Of a stretch of 33,384 nucleotides of DNA, positions 1 through 6,966 are shown piece by piece. The DNA is from JBOHDX01 sp050700835. Lineage in GTDB: Bacteria > Actinomycetota > Actinomycetes > Propionibacteriales > Nocardioidaceae. The notes beneath the pieces were generated by a model, which worked only from the letters and a program-made list of their open reading frames with translations, was not told the origin of the DNA and made no database searches. A program made the position numbers and the translations under genes. Numbering within the stretch: the first letter of the stretch is position 1; every line of letters begins with the position of its first letter. The stretch spans positions 1-33,384 of the forward strand of contig JBOHDX010000055.1 in NCBI GenBank assembly GCA_050700835.1. Reading direction: 5' to 3'.

Positions 1-164
1 GCTCCGCATCAGCGGAGCCGCGTTCGGTGTCGTACTGCCGGTGCGCCCGCTCCCGTAGCGACGTGCGGAGCCGAACAACTGATGCTGGGAGCTGCGGCCG
101 GAGAGCTTGAGGTCTCGGACATCGCGGCCTGTCTTTTCACAATCGCCTGGGCCGCCACCAGAGC
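1..164. other. Left-edge stretch with a small stem-loop, no gene assigned
   Basis: Positions 1-18 form a perfect 7-bp stem with a 4-base loop (GCTCCGC, ATCA, GCGGAGC). One plus-strand frame stays open from the window edge to a TAA at 166-168, but it has no recognisable domain and could be chance in GC-rich DNA or the tail of a gene starting outside the window. The stem-loop could be part of a terminator for the minus-strand hydrolase that ends at 165, though it lies about 150 bases beyond the stop. Confidence 0.3.
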
Positions 165-1004
165 CTAAGCTTCCGCGACGAGCCGATCCATCGCGGCCAG
201 GAGGCAGCCCGGCGCCTCGTACCAGACGAAGTGTCCGGCCCCTAGTTCGACGTGCGACCATGCGCCCGGGATGCGGTCGGCACTCTCGGTGCCCGCGCTC
301 GGCGGCATCGGGCTCAGCTCGCCGACGAGCACGCCGAACGGGACCGTGATGGACGCCAGCGACGACTCGAGCTCGGGCAGCCGGGCCTGCAGATCGGCCC
401 ACAGCCCCTGGTTCGCCGACTGGGAGAACTCCACGCGCGGCATCGAGGGGGCAGCGGCAGGATCGGCGAAGTACGACGCCCAGAACAAGGAGAAGGCCTC
501 GCGTCCCTCCTCCGGCGTTGATTCGCCCGCCGTGTCCTTCTCGTCCAGCACGCGTGCCCGCTCGCGGTCGGCCTCAGGGACCCGCGCGAGCATCTCGGCC
601 CCGAACGCCTGGACGCCGCCGTCGCCGACCGCGCCCAGGGGGTCGACCGACAACGCCCCGAGCAGCCGGTCGGGGATGCCTGACGCAGCATGGAACGCCA
701 AGTGGCCTCCCCACGAGTGGCCCATCAGGAAGGCCGTCTCCCAGCCCAGCGCGTCCAGCACCGCGGCGATGTCCGCCACCGCCTCGGTGATCGTGAACTT
801 GCCCTGCTCGGTGGACGGCCCAAGACCGCGCTGCTGAAAGGTCGCGACCTGGTACCGGGCAGCGAGCTCCGCCACGGCATCGTCGAGATAGTCGTAGGTC
901 ATGCCCGGACCGCCGTGAATAGCCAGCACGCGCGGCCCCTCGCCCGTGACCCACCCCGAGAGCCCACCGGACGTCGTGGCAGCCGTGAAAGGTCTTCGCT
1001 CCAT
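165..1004 (-). CDS. Alpha/beta-hydrolase fold protein (proline iminopeptidase-like)
   Basis: A 279-residue cytoplasmic alpha/beta hydrolase. The oxyanion-hole motif HGGPG is at residues 30-34, which is typical of the proline iminopeptidase/haloperoxidase branch. The nucleophile elbow GHSWGG puts the catalytic Ser at 97, and GAGHF near the C-terminus supplies His 258. The acid is probably Glu 229 (VGEL), where many relatives have Asp. The length is usual for the family and there is no signal peptide. The substrate cannot be deduced; peptide, ester or lactone hydrolysis are all possible. It is transcribed divergently from the GntR-ABC operon. A TAGGCT box six bases before the ATG suggests a leaderless transcript. 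Confidence 0.85.
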   Translation of the reverse strand: MERRPFTAATTSGGLSGWVTGEGPRVLAIHGGPGMTYDYLDDAVAELAARYQVATFQQRGLGPSTEQGKFTITEAVADIAAVLDALGWETAFLMGHSWGGHLAFHAASGIPDRLLGALSVDPLGAVGDGGVQAFGAEMLARVPEADRERARVLDEKDTAGESTPEEGREAFSLFWASYFADPAAAPSMPRVEFSQSANQGLWADLQARLPELESSLASITVPFGVLVGELSPMPPSAGTESADRIPGAWSHVELGAGHFVWYEAPGCLLAAMDRLVAEA

Positions 1005-1010
1005 GACCGC

Positions 1011-1016
1011 AGCCTA
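1011..1016 (-). promoter_or_regulatory. -10 box of the hydrolase, probable leaderless start
   Basis: On the minus strand TAGGCT is followed by six bases and then the ATG at 1004. This matches the actinobacterial TANNNT -10 pattern placed so that transcription begins at the start codon. I see no clear -35 box and no Shine-Dalgarno sequence. Confidence 0.5.
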
Positions 1017-1051
1017 GGACGACTCCCAATGCGCGGCGATCTGGCGAAGGC

Positions 1052-1085
1052 TTGACAGGACGGTGGCAAGTTCTACTCTTGTCCT
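1052..1085 (+). promoter_or_regulatory. Sigma-70 type promoter of the gntR-ABC operon, leaderless
   Basis: TTGACA at 1052-1057, a 16-base spacer, TACTCT at 1074-1079, then six bases to the ATG at 1086. The predicted transcription start coincides with the start codon and no ribosome-binding site is present. A short inverted repeat AGGAC (1057-1061) / GTCCT (1081-1085) brackets the -10 box and could be an operator for the GntR protein itself. The promoter is well supported by sequence; the operator is an inference. Confidence 0.75.
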
Positions 1086-1586
1086 ATGACAGTAGATAAG
1101 CCAGTTAACAAGCGCCTAGGGGCTGCCAAGGCGGCTTCGCCGATCGTGTTCCGGCTCGACCCATCGTCGGGCGTTCCGACGTACCTTCAGCTGGTTCAGC
1201 AGGTCGAACATGCGTTGCTGTTGGGCTATCTCAAGCCGGGCGATCAGCTGCCGAAGGTCCGCGAAGCGGTGGCGGATCTGGCGATCAACCCGAACACCGT
1301 GCTGAAGGCTTACCGCGATCTGGAGCACAAGGGCCTCGCGTCGGGACGTCCCGGACAAGGGACCTTCGTTAGATCGGGCCTGAGTCAGGCGGCATTGCCC
1401 GAGCTCGCTGGGCTCCGCCGCGCTCTGCGTCGGTGGCTGGCTGACGCCGAGGCGGCGGGGGTCGACACGAACGGTGTTGCCGCGTTGTTCGCCAGCACAC
1501 TGCGGGATTTCACTGAGCGCCGCGAGGTCGAGGACGCCCACGGCGCGCCGGACACAGTGGGTGGTACCGCCGGAGGCGTTGCATGA
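1086..1586 (+). CDS. GntR-family transcriptional regulator, YtrA type
   Basis: A 166-residue repressor-type protein. A winged helix-turn-helix of the GntR family spans roughly residues 20-95, with the signature run LKPGDQLPKVREAVADLA and the NPNTVLKAYRDLE recognition region. The remaining 70 residues form a short C-terminal part and not a large effector domain, which is the YtrA subfamily layout. YtrA-type regulators usually control the ABC transporter encoded next to them. Here the stop codon overlaps the ATG of the ABC ATPase (ATGA), so the two are translationally coupled and probably autoregulated from the promoter at 1052. The ligand is unknown. Confidence 0.88.
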   Translation: MTVDKPVNKRLGAAKAASPIVFRLDPSSGVPTYLQLVQQVEHALLLGYLKPGDQLPKVREAVADLAINPNTVLKAYRDLEHKGLASGRPGQGTFVRSGLSQAALPELAGLRRALRRWLADAEAAGVDTNGVAALFASTLRDFTERREVEDAHGAPDTVGGTAGGVA

Positions 1587-2470
1587 ACATCGTCGAGACC
1601 GACGCGCTGGGTCGGAGGTACGGGCGCACCTGGGCCCTGCGCGACTGCACGTTGTCGATCCCCGAAGGCCATCTGGTCGCACTCGTTGGACACAACGGAG
1701 CCGGCAAGTCCACTCTGCTCAACATCGTTGTCGGGCTCACGTCCCGTACGGCCGGTGGCGTCAGCGTGCTCGGCGGCATTCCGGTTGGCTCGCCTGCCGC
1801 GCTCGACGGGATCGCTTTCGTCGCCCAGGACATGCCGCTCTACCGCCAGCTCACAGTGGCCGACACACTCCACATGACACGCAATCTCAACCATGGCTTC
1901 GACGGGGCCTATGCGCGCAGGAGACTCGGCGACTTGGGAATCTCCTTGAAGCACAAGGCGGGGAAGCTCTCGGGCGGCCAGCGGGCCCAGCTGGCGCTGA
2001 GCTTGGCGCTGGCGCGGCATCCGCGGCTGTTGGTGCTCGACGAGCCAACATCGCCACTCGATCCGCTGGCCCGTCATGACTTCATGGCCACGGTCATGGC
2101 CGCAATGGCAGAGGACGGGCTCTCGGTCGTCCTCTCCTCACACGGGTTGGCCGAGCTGGAGCGCGTTGCGGACTATCTCGTTCTGATTGCCCGCGGTGTC
2201 GTCCGCCTCGATGGCCCGGTCGACGACGTCGTGGCGCGTCACCGGCTCATGACCGGACCGGCCGGTCGACCGGACGACCCTCGCTGGCATGTCGTTGAGT
2301 GCCACGCAGCCGGATCACAGCAACATCTCCTAGTCCGGCTCGACGCCCCCATCGATCCCGTTCCGGACGGATGGGAAGCGCGCGCGGTCGGCGTGGAGGA
2401 GCTCGCGTTGGCCTACCTGCGCGAGTCATCGATCTCCGCCCGGCTGATCCCCGTGGAGGCATCGAGATGA
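1583..2470 (+). CDS. ABC transporter ATP-binding protein
   Basis: A 295-residue ABC ATPase. Walker A GHNGAGKST is at residues 36-44, the Q-loop Gln at 82, the ABC signature LSGGQ at 129-133, Walker B LLVLDEP at 149-155 and the switch His at 187 (SSHG). The C-terminal 80 residues after the nucleotide-binding domain are less conserved, as in YtrB/CcmA-like exporters. The start overlaps the gntR stop and the stop overlaps the permease start (both ATGA), so the three genes are one coupled unit. It energises the neighbouring membrane subunit. The substrate is unknown; GntR/YtrA-linked transporters often respond to cell-envelope antibiotics, but nothing here proves that. Confidence 0.9.
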   Translation: MNIVETDALGRRYGRTWALRDCTLSIPEGHLVALVGHNGAGKSTLLNIVVGLTSRTAGGVSVLGGIPVGSPAALDGIAFVAQDMPLYRQLTVADTLHMTRNLNHGFDGAYARRRLGDLGISLKHKAGKLSGGQRAQLALSLALARHPRLLVLDEPTSPLDPLARHDFMATVMAAMAEDGLSVVLSSHGLAELERVADYLVLIARGVVRLDGPVDDVVARHRLMTGPAGRPDDPRWHVVECHAAGSQQHLLVRLDAPIDPVPDGWEARAVGVEELALAYLRESSISARLIPVEASR

Positions 2471-3504
2471 CGCCATCGATCCTGACCGCGACACCAACCT
2501 ATGCACAGCGACCGGTTCCGTGGCACCGACTGGGCTGGGTGGTCTGGCGCCGCTATCGCACGACGATGGCGACCGTCGTGGCGCTCCTCGGCCTCGTCGC
2601 GGTCTATGTCGTGATCGGCGGCAACCGGATGCGGACCGCGTACGCCGCGGCGCAAGCATGTCGGCCGCACTCGGCAGCGAATTGTCGGTTCGCCTTCGAC
2701 AACTTCCACACCATGTACGCAAACGTCGGTGTCGTCGGCGCGATGCTGATCTGGATTCCGGGGGTCATCGGGGCCTTCGCCGGCGCTCCGCTGTTGGCCC
2801 GGGAGTTCGAGACCGGGACTTTCCGCTATGCCTGGACCCAGAGCGTGGGTCGAATGCGATGGCTTGTCGCCCACCTCGTGGCCGGAGCGCTCGGCGTTGC
2901 CGTCATCAGCGCGGTCCTGGGCGTCCTGATCACCTGGTACGACCAGCCGTTGGTGCACAGCGGTGTCGAGCAGAGGCTCCACGAAAGCGAATTCCCCCTC
3001 ACGGGCATGGCGGTTGTGGGCTGGGCCTTGGCGGGTTACGCCATCGGGGTGCTGGCTGGTCTGGTCTCACGGCGCGTGTTGCCGGCGCTGGCGGCGACCC
3101 TGGTGGTGTGGACCGGGCTGGGCTTCCTTGCCGCCAACGTGTTCCGGGCTCACTATCAGGCACCCCTGGTGACCAGCCACCTGCAGCTCGCCGCAAGCGA
3201 CCTATCGGTCCAGCAGTGGTGGACCAAGAGCGACGTGGGTGTCAGTGAAACCCAGATCAACCAGGTATTGCAGTCCCTCGGCGTGCAGAGCATCAACGGC
3301 GGCGGCAACTTCCAGGCCGGACCCGGGAGCTCCACCATCGACCCCGTCCAGTACCTGCTCCAGCACGGCTACACGCAATGGACCAGCTATCAGCCTGACA
3401 GCCGCTATTGGCCATTCCAGTGGATGGAGTTCGGCTGGCTGGCGGTGTTGTCGCTGGTTGTGCTTGCGACCACGCTTTGGCTGGTACGGCGCCGCTCCGC
3501 TTGA
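2467..3504 (+). CDS. ABC transporter permease subunit
   Basis: A 345-residue membrane protein if translation starts at the ATG that overlaps the ATPase stop; an upstream in-frame start would run into the ATPase gene and is unlikely. I count six hydrophobic segments: near residues 37-55, 90-115, 135-160, 180-200, 205-228 and 318-338. A polar loop of about 90 residues lies between segments five and six and is likely extracytoplasmic, with a Ser/Gly/Gln-rich stretch. This topology fits an ABC-2 type exporter permease that would pair as a homodimer with the upstream ATPase. It ends five bases before the convergent DUF1801 gene. Confidence 0.85.
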   Translation: MTPSILTATPTYAQRPVPWHRLGWVVWRRYRTTMATVVALLGLVAVYVVIGGNRMRTAYAAAQACRPHSAANCRFAFDNFHTMYANVGVVGAMLIWIPGVIGAFAGAPLLAREFETGTFRYAWTQSVGRMRWLVAHLVAGALGVAVISAVLGVLITWYDQPLVHSGVEQRLHESEFPLTGMAVVGWALAGYAIGVLAGLVSRRVLPALAATLVVWTGLGFLAANVFRAHYQAPLVTSHLQLAASDLSVQQWWTKSDVGVSETQINQVLQSLGVQSINGGGNFQAGPGSSTIDPVQYLLQHGYTQWTSYQPDSRYWPFQWMEFGWLAVLSLVVLATTLWLVRRRSA

Positions 3505-3509
3505 AACGG

Positions 3510-3959
3510 TCAGGAGACCGCAGCCTTCACCAGCTCGATGACCTTCTTCTCTACCTCGGGGCTCCACTTTTTGAGCGCGTACGACACCGGCCACAGATCC
3601 CCGTCATCGAGGTTGGACGCCTCCTGGAAGCCGAGGGTCGAATACCGGTAGTTGAACTTGCCCGAGTCCTGGAAGAACAGGACGACCTTGCCGTCCGCGT
3701 TCGCGTAGGCAGGCATTCCGTACCAGGTCTTTGGCGACAGGTCCGAGGCAGCAGCGGTGACCGTCGAATGCACACGCTCGGCGAGCGCACGGTCCTCGGG
3801 CGCCATCTGCGCGATCCTGTCGAGGACCGCCTGCAGCCCGTCGGCCTTCTTGGCCCCCTTCTTGCCCTCGGCGCGGAGCTCGGCGGCCCGCTCCTTCATC
3901 GCGGCACGCTCCTCGGTGGTGAAGCCGTCGGACTTGGCCTTGGAACTCTTTGCGGGCAT
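3510..3959 (-). CDS. DUF1801-family protein (YdhG-like)
   Basis: A 149-residue soluble protein. The N-terminal 45 residues are Lys/Ala/Glu-rich and probably helical or disordered. The rest resembles the DUF1801/YdhG fold, seen in the run TWYGMPAYANADGKVVLFFQ and in the C-terminal part ending WSPEVEKKVIELVKAAVS. Family members are small, often stress-associated proteins of uncertain biochemical role; an iron-chaperone role has been suggested for some. It is monocistronic and converges on the ABC operon with only five bases between stops. An AAGG-type ribosome-binding site lies upstream of the ATG. Confidence 0.75.
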   Translation of the reverse strand: MPAKSSKAKSDGFTTEERAAMKERAAELRAEGKKGAKKADGLQAVLDRIAQMAPEDRALAERVHSTVTAAASDLSPKTWYGMPAYANADGKVVLFFQDSGKFNYRYSTLGFQEASNLDDGDLWPVSYALKKWSPEVEKKVIELVKAAVS

Positions 3960-4097
3960 TCTCGGACTGCCTTTCGACGCTCAAGGCTCGGCGTGGCACC
4001 GGCCATCTGCACGAAGGCTAGGCCGGACGACATCCTGGCGCTTCTCGATTCCTGATCGGATCCGGGCCAGCCGAGGGACGGTCCGGGGTCGCGGCTC

Positions 4098-4103
4098 TAT
4101 CTT
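4098..4103 (+). promoter_or_regulatory. -10 box of the cmoM-like gene, probable leaderless GTG start
   Basis: TATCTT at 4098-4103 is followed by six bases and the GTG at 4110. No Shine-Dalgarno sequence fits. This spacing supports GTG 4110 as the start and a leaderless mRNA. Confidence 0.45.
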
Positions 4104-4109
4104 GGGGCG

Positions 4110-4964
4110 GTGGGCGACGACACCTGGGCCGGGTTGGCGGACAAATTCGCCGATGAGGCTTACGCCTCGGTGAAGGGGCGCGTACGCACCTATGTGTTGC
4201 ACCAGCAGCTGCTCGAGCACTTGCCGGAGCCTCCGGCGCCTGTGCTCGACGTAGGCGGTGGCGCGGGCCATCAGTCGTTCCCGCTGGCCCAAGCCGGCTA
4301 CGAGGTGACACTGCTTGATCCATCGCCGGCGATGCTGGACAAGGCTCAACAGCGACTTCAGGGGCTGCCAGGTGAGGCGCAGCGACGGGTGATACTCCTG
4401 CAGGCCGACGGTGAGAACGCGGTCGACGCGGTGAATGCCAGACGCTTCGCCGCCGTGTTATGCCATGGCGTACTCGGGTACCTGGAGCAGCCGGAGCCGT
4501 TGGTCAGCCAGCTGTGCCGGTGCGCCGCTTCCGGTGGTGTCGTCTCGATCATGACCGGCAACGCCAAGGCGATGGCGGTGCGCCCGGCCTTGGAACGGCG
4601 GTGGGACGACGCCCTCGCGGCGTTCGACGCCAGAGACGAGGTAGGAGTGCTGGGAGTGCCGGGCCGAGCCGACACGGTGGAGGAACTCAGCGAACTCGTG
4701 CAGAGCCGGGGCGTGGAGCCAGTGTGCTGGTACGGGGTATGGCTGTTCGTCGACTGGCTCGAGTTCAGTGGAGCCGAGCTGGATCCCAGCGACTCACAGC
4801 AGGTAGCCGCGACGGCCGCAGTCGAACTCGAAGCCAGCCGACGAGACCCCTACCGCCAACTCAGTCGCGTGTTCCATCTCGTCGGGCGCAAGGGTCCAGG
4901 TAGGGAGTGGGATACTAGACGTGATGACACCCTCCGCAGGGGCACGGCGGCACCTGGCCAGTAG
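4110..4964 (+). CDS. Class I SAM-dependent methyltransferase, CmoM/SmtA-like
   Basis: A 284-residue methyltransferase. The SAM-binding motif I is VLDVGGGAGH at about residues 48-57, followed by the acidic motif II LLDPS. The N-terminal segment KFADEAYASVKGRVRTYVL and the late segment with DPYRQLSRVFHLVGRK resemble E. coli CmoM (SmtA), which methylates 5-carboxymethoxyuridine in tRNA. That resemblance is from memory and along the full length, so a tRNA wobble-modification role is plausible but not proven. The last 20 residues are Arg/Gly-rich and unlike the family. Its 3' end overlaps the small Tudor-like gene by about 40 bases. The start is a GTG. Confidence 0.75.
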   Translation: MGDDTWAGLADKFADEAYASVKGRVRTYVLHQQLLEHLPEPPAPVLDVGGGAGHQSFPLAQAGYEVTLLDPSPAMLDKAQQRLQGLPGEAQRRVILLQADGENAVDAVNARRFAAVLCHGVLGYLEQPEPLVSQLCRCAASGGVVSIMTGNAKAMAVRPALERRWDDALAAFDARDEVGVLGVPGRADTVEELSELVQSRGVEPVCWYGVWLFVDWLEFSGAELDPSDSQQVAATAAVELEASRRDPYRQLSRVFHLVGRKGPGREWDTRRDDTLRRGTAAPGQ

Positions 4965-5145
4965 CCCGTTCCAGCGTGATCCCGAGCCAACGATCGAGCA
5001 GTACGCGGTCGACGACCTGGTCTCCCACGATTCCTACGGGATGGGTCGTGTCATACAGGTGGAAGCGGGAGCCGCGGTGACGGTCGACTTCCGTTCTCAA
5101 ACAGTCCGCATCACGAGCCCCTTTCACAAGATGGCAAGGCTGTAG
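4924..5145 (+). CDS. Small conserved Tudor/CarD-like protein
   Basis: A 73-residue protein starting at ATG 4924; a GTG one codon earlier is an alternative. The C-terminal 45 residues read like the small beta-barrel at the end of PcrA/UvrD helicases: VSHDSYGMGRVIQVE, then VTVDF and a terminal HKMARL. Stand-alone copies occur in actinobacteria, to my knowledge without a defined function; binding to RNA polymerase or nucleic acid is a guess by fold. The N-terminus is polar. The gene overlaps the 3' end of the methyltransferase gene. A GATACT sequence seven bases before the ATG could be a -10 box. Confidence 0.7.
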   Translation: MTPSAGARRHLASSPFQRDPEPTIEQYAVDDLVSHDSYGMGRVIQVEAGAAVTVDFRSQTVRITSPFHKMARL

Positions 5146-5262
5146 CGCGCCTGTTCAAGCAGGTCCAATGCCAGATTGCAGGGCAAGCGGTGACTTCTAG
5201 ACCTTCCGGGCGTCGGGGGGCGTCGTGGCGAGGTGGCACCTGAGTCGTGTCAGGATCGCTTC

Positions 5263-6162
5263 ATGTTCGAAGTCGACCTGCCCGACACCGAGTCGGTTCC
5301 CGAACTTGTGCGATCCTTCGCCGCCTGCATGGCGTCCGTGACCGAGTCGCCTCTCGACGACGTTCCGCAGCCGCGCGCCGACTTGCTTGCGGCGATCGCC
5401 CACTGGCGCAGCTGGCTTGCCAGTCGCGGCGCTGGGCTGGTGTCGATCGCCGAACCCTGGCTGTTCAACTGGCCGGGCTACTGGCTGGCGGTCCTGGGCG
5501 ACACAGACTCGCCGCCGCACGCAGATGACGGCACAGCCGTGCTGATGTTCGGCACCCCGTCAGGGGTCGTACTCAGCCCGCAGGACCCTGCCGTGATGGG
5601 CAAGGCGGCGGCCGACCTGCCGGTCCGAGAGGGCTACGTCTTGTGTGCCCTTGACCCGGCGTTCGTCCGGCGCACCATGCCCCCGCCACAGTTCCACGGC
5701 ACGGTCGAAGCCATCGCGCTGGCGGAACACGCCACCGGCCCGATGCGCACCGTCAACCACGCGCAGGCGCTTGCTGCCCGGGGTCTCGCTGGAGACCGGT
5801 ATGCCGCCAAGGAAGGCACTTTCACACCCGGCAGCGACACGGCCCGCGGGTACGACCTCACCTTGATCGAGGCCGAGGTGCTCGATGACCTCTCGTTGCC
5901 CGACGGCGCGAAACTCGGTTACGCAGAGGCGCGTCGCAATGTCGTGACTCGCGGAATCGACCTGAACGCTCTGGTCGGACGACGCTTCCGTGTGGGCAAC
6001 GTTGAGTGCCTCGCACAGCGGCTTTGTGAGCCGTGCTCACACCTCGAACGCCTTACTACCAAGGGTGCGCTTCGCGGGCTGATCCACCGGGGCGGCCTCC
6101 GAGCCGACGTTCTCACGGACGGGCTGATCACAACCGGGGCTGACATCCAGACCATCGACTAG
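5263..6162 (+). CDS. MOSC-domain protein with an unassigned N-terminal domain
   Basis: A 299-residue protein from ATG 5263; an in-frame GTG at 5233 would add ten residues. Residues from about 140 on form a MOSC domain of the stand-alone YiiM type: ARGLAGDRYAAKEGTF, the run ARRNVVTRGIDLNALVG, and a conserved Cys in RLCEPCSHLE. MOSC domains bind a Mo cofactor and carry sulfur or reduce N-hydroxylated compounds. The first 135 residues (three Trp around residues 47-73 and a VLMFGTPSG segment) match nothing I recognise and look like a separate globular domain. The gene stands alone on the plus strand. Its partner and substrate are unknown. Confidence 0.8.
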   Translation: MFEVDLPDTESVPELVRSFAACMASVTESPLDDVPQPRADLLAAIAHWRSWLASRGAGLVSIAEPWLFNWPGYWLAVLGDTDSPPHADDGTAVLMFGTPSGVVLSPQDPAVMGKAAADLPVREGYVLCALDPAFVRRTMPPPQFHGTVEAIALAEHATGPMRTVNHAQALAARGLAGDRYAAKEGTFTPGSDTARGYDLTLIEAEVLDDLSLPDGAKLGYAEARRNVVTRGIDLNALVGRRFRVGNVECLAQRLCEPCSHLERLTTKGALRGLIHRGGLRADVLTDGLITTGADIQTID

Positions 6163-6181
6163 GTACGAATGCGCCGCGTTC

Positions 6182-6289
6182 TTAGTCGGGTGGGGGGATG
6201 AGTCGGGTGCCGGTGGGGTCGACGAGGTAGAGGGCGCCGTGTGGGTCGCGCCACAGGTAGATGCCGGGGAACGCGAGGTTCCCCCCGGC
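6182..6289 (-). pseudogene. C-terminal remnant of an HNH endonuclease/DUF222-type gene
   Basis: The minus-strand frame ending at TAA 6182 contains LAFPGIYLWRDPHGALYLVD followed by a GTR tail. This pattern (W-x-DP-x-G-x-x-Y-x-VD) resembles C-termini I associate with actinobacterial DUF222/HNH endonuclease proteins. The partial gene at the right window edge has the same pattern at about 75% DNA identity over some 55 bases. No catalytic or DUF222 domain lies upstream in this frame, only repeat sequence, so this is a fragment. The family assignment is by memory of the tail only. Confidence 0.5.
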
Positions 6290-6329
6290 GCGGAAGCTGC
6301 GCAGTTGAGCACCAGCGCCCCGACAGAGC

Positions 6330-6559
6330 GTGGTGCCCATGTGCGCACCATTGCCGACACCTCCGCGGCGTGGTGCCGAAGTGCGCACCATCGCGATACC
6401 GGTCCGACCGGCGATCCGAGGTGGACGCCCGGAACGGGACGAGCCATCCGCACCCACAAGAGTGCGTAACTGTCGGATCGCGGAGTAGGGACGGTAGCTG
6501 CGGCGGCGCCGGCCGTCTGACGCACCGCGGCGGGGTGGTGCCGAAGTGCGCACTATCGC
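6330..6559. repeat. Three dispersed copies of a 25-base repeat with a GTGCGCAC core
   Basis: Copies lie at 6330-6354, 6370-6394 and 6535-6559. The second and third read GTGGTGCCGAAGTGCGCAC plus a further six bases, differing at one position; the first differs at four or five. Each contains the perfect 8-base palindrome GTGCGCAC. GGTGC near the left end and GCACC near the right can pair as a short stem in the first two copies; in the third copy that right arm is changed. Spacing is irregular (40 and 165 bases), which argues against CRISPR. The function is unknown. Confidence 0.7.
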
Positions 6560-6637
6560 AGGAACCGGGTCCGGCGACCCGCGATGTGCTCGCGGATCGG
6601 GGTCGACTCGACTCGGGGACTCGACGACACTTGTCCC

Positions 6638-6949
6638 ATGACGACCACGGCGCCCAGCATCGGCGAGGGCAGCGACGACGGGCTCACCGAGTGCTGGTGC
6701 TGTAGCTCGCGCGAACCCCGCGAGCGCATGGTCGCTCTCGGGAACCATCCCGAGGTCGTCGTCTGCATCCGCTGCGCGCACTCGCTGAGCAAGTGGGCGT
6801 GGGAGGTCGAGGATCGCGACAAGAAGTCGCTCGGTGCCAGAGGCAGGGACGGCTTCCGGGCAGTTCGCAAGGGCGTCGTCGACCGGGGTTGGCACCGAAG
6901 TCGACTCGTCGGACGACCGTTGCGTTGGCTGGGGCGCTTCCTGCCCTGA
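6638..6949 (+). CDS. Small Cys-rich zinc-ribbon-like protein
   Basis: A 103-residue protein. Cysteines at 19, 21 and 22 (CWCC) and at 43 and 46 (CIRC), followed by His 48, form a likely treble-clef or zinc-ribbon metal site around a GNHPEV turn. The C-terminal half is basic (many Arg/Lys, ending RPLRWLGRFLP) and may bind nucleic acid or membrane. Similar proteins occur in actinobacteria but I know no function. The start at ATG 6638 is chosen because the Cys module follows 18 residues later and upstream sequence is repeat material. It converges on the flavoprotein gene with 17 bases between. Confidence 0.65.
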   Translation: MTTTAPSIGEGSDDGLTECWCCSSREPRERMVALGNHPEVVVCIRCAHSLSKWAWEVEDRDKKSLGARGRDGFRAVRKGVVDRGWHRSRLVGRPLRWLGRFLP

Positions 6950-6966
6950 TCGCCCACCGGCAAGCC

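Larger units (their letters stand above)
6163..6637. other. Gene-poor interval with repeats and a coding remnant
   Basis: About 475 bases without a complete gene. The left part holds the 3' fragment of an HNH/DUF222-type gene on the minus strand (separate entry). The rest carries three copies of a 25-base repeat. A longer minus-strand open frame crosses this interval, but it runs through two well-supported genes further right and has repeat-derived, low-complexity content, so I do not call it. Confidence 0.6.

Noticed and set aside
2299..2466. Upstream in-frame extension of the ABC permease
   Set aside because: It lies wholly inside the ATPase gene in another frame. The ATGA overlap gives a natural start at 2467.
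6330..6559. Possible CRISPR array
   Set aside because: There are three copies only, spacing is irregular (40 and 165 bases), the repeats are imperfect and no cas gene is present.
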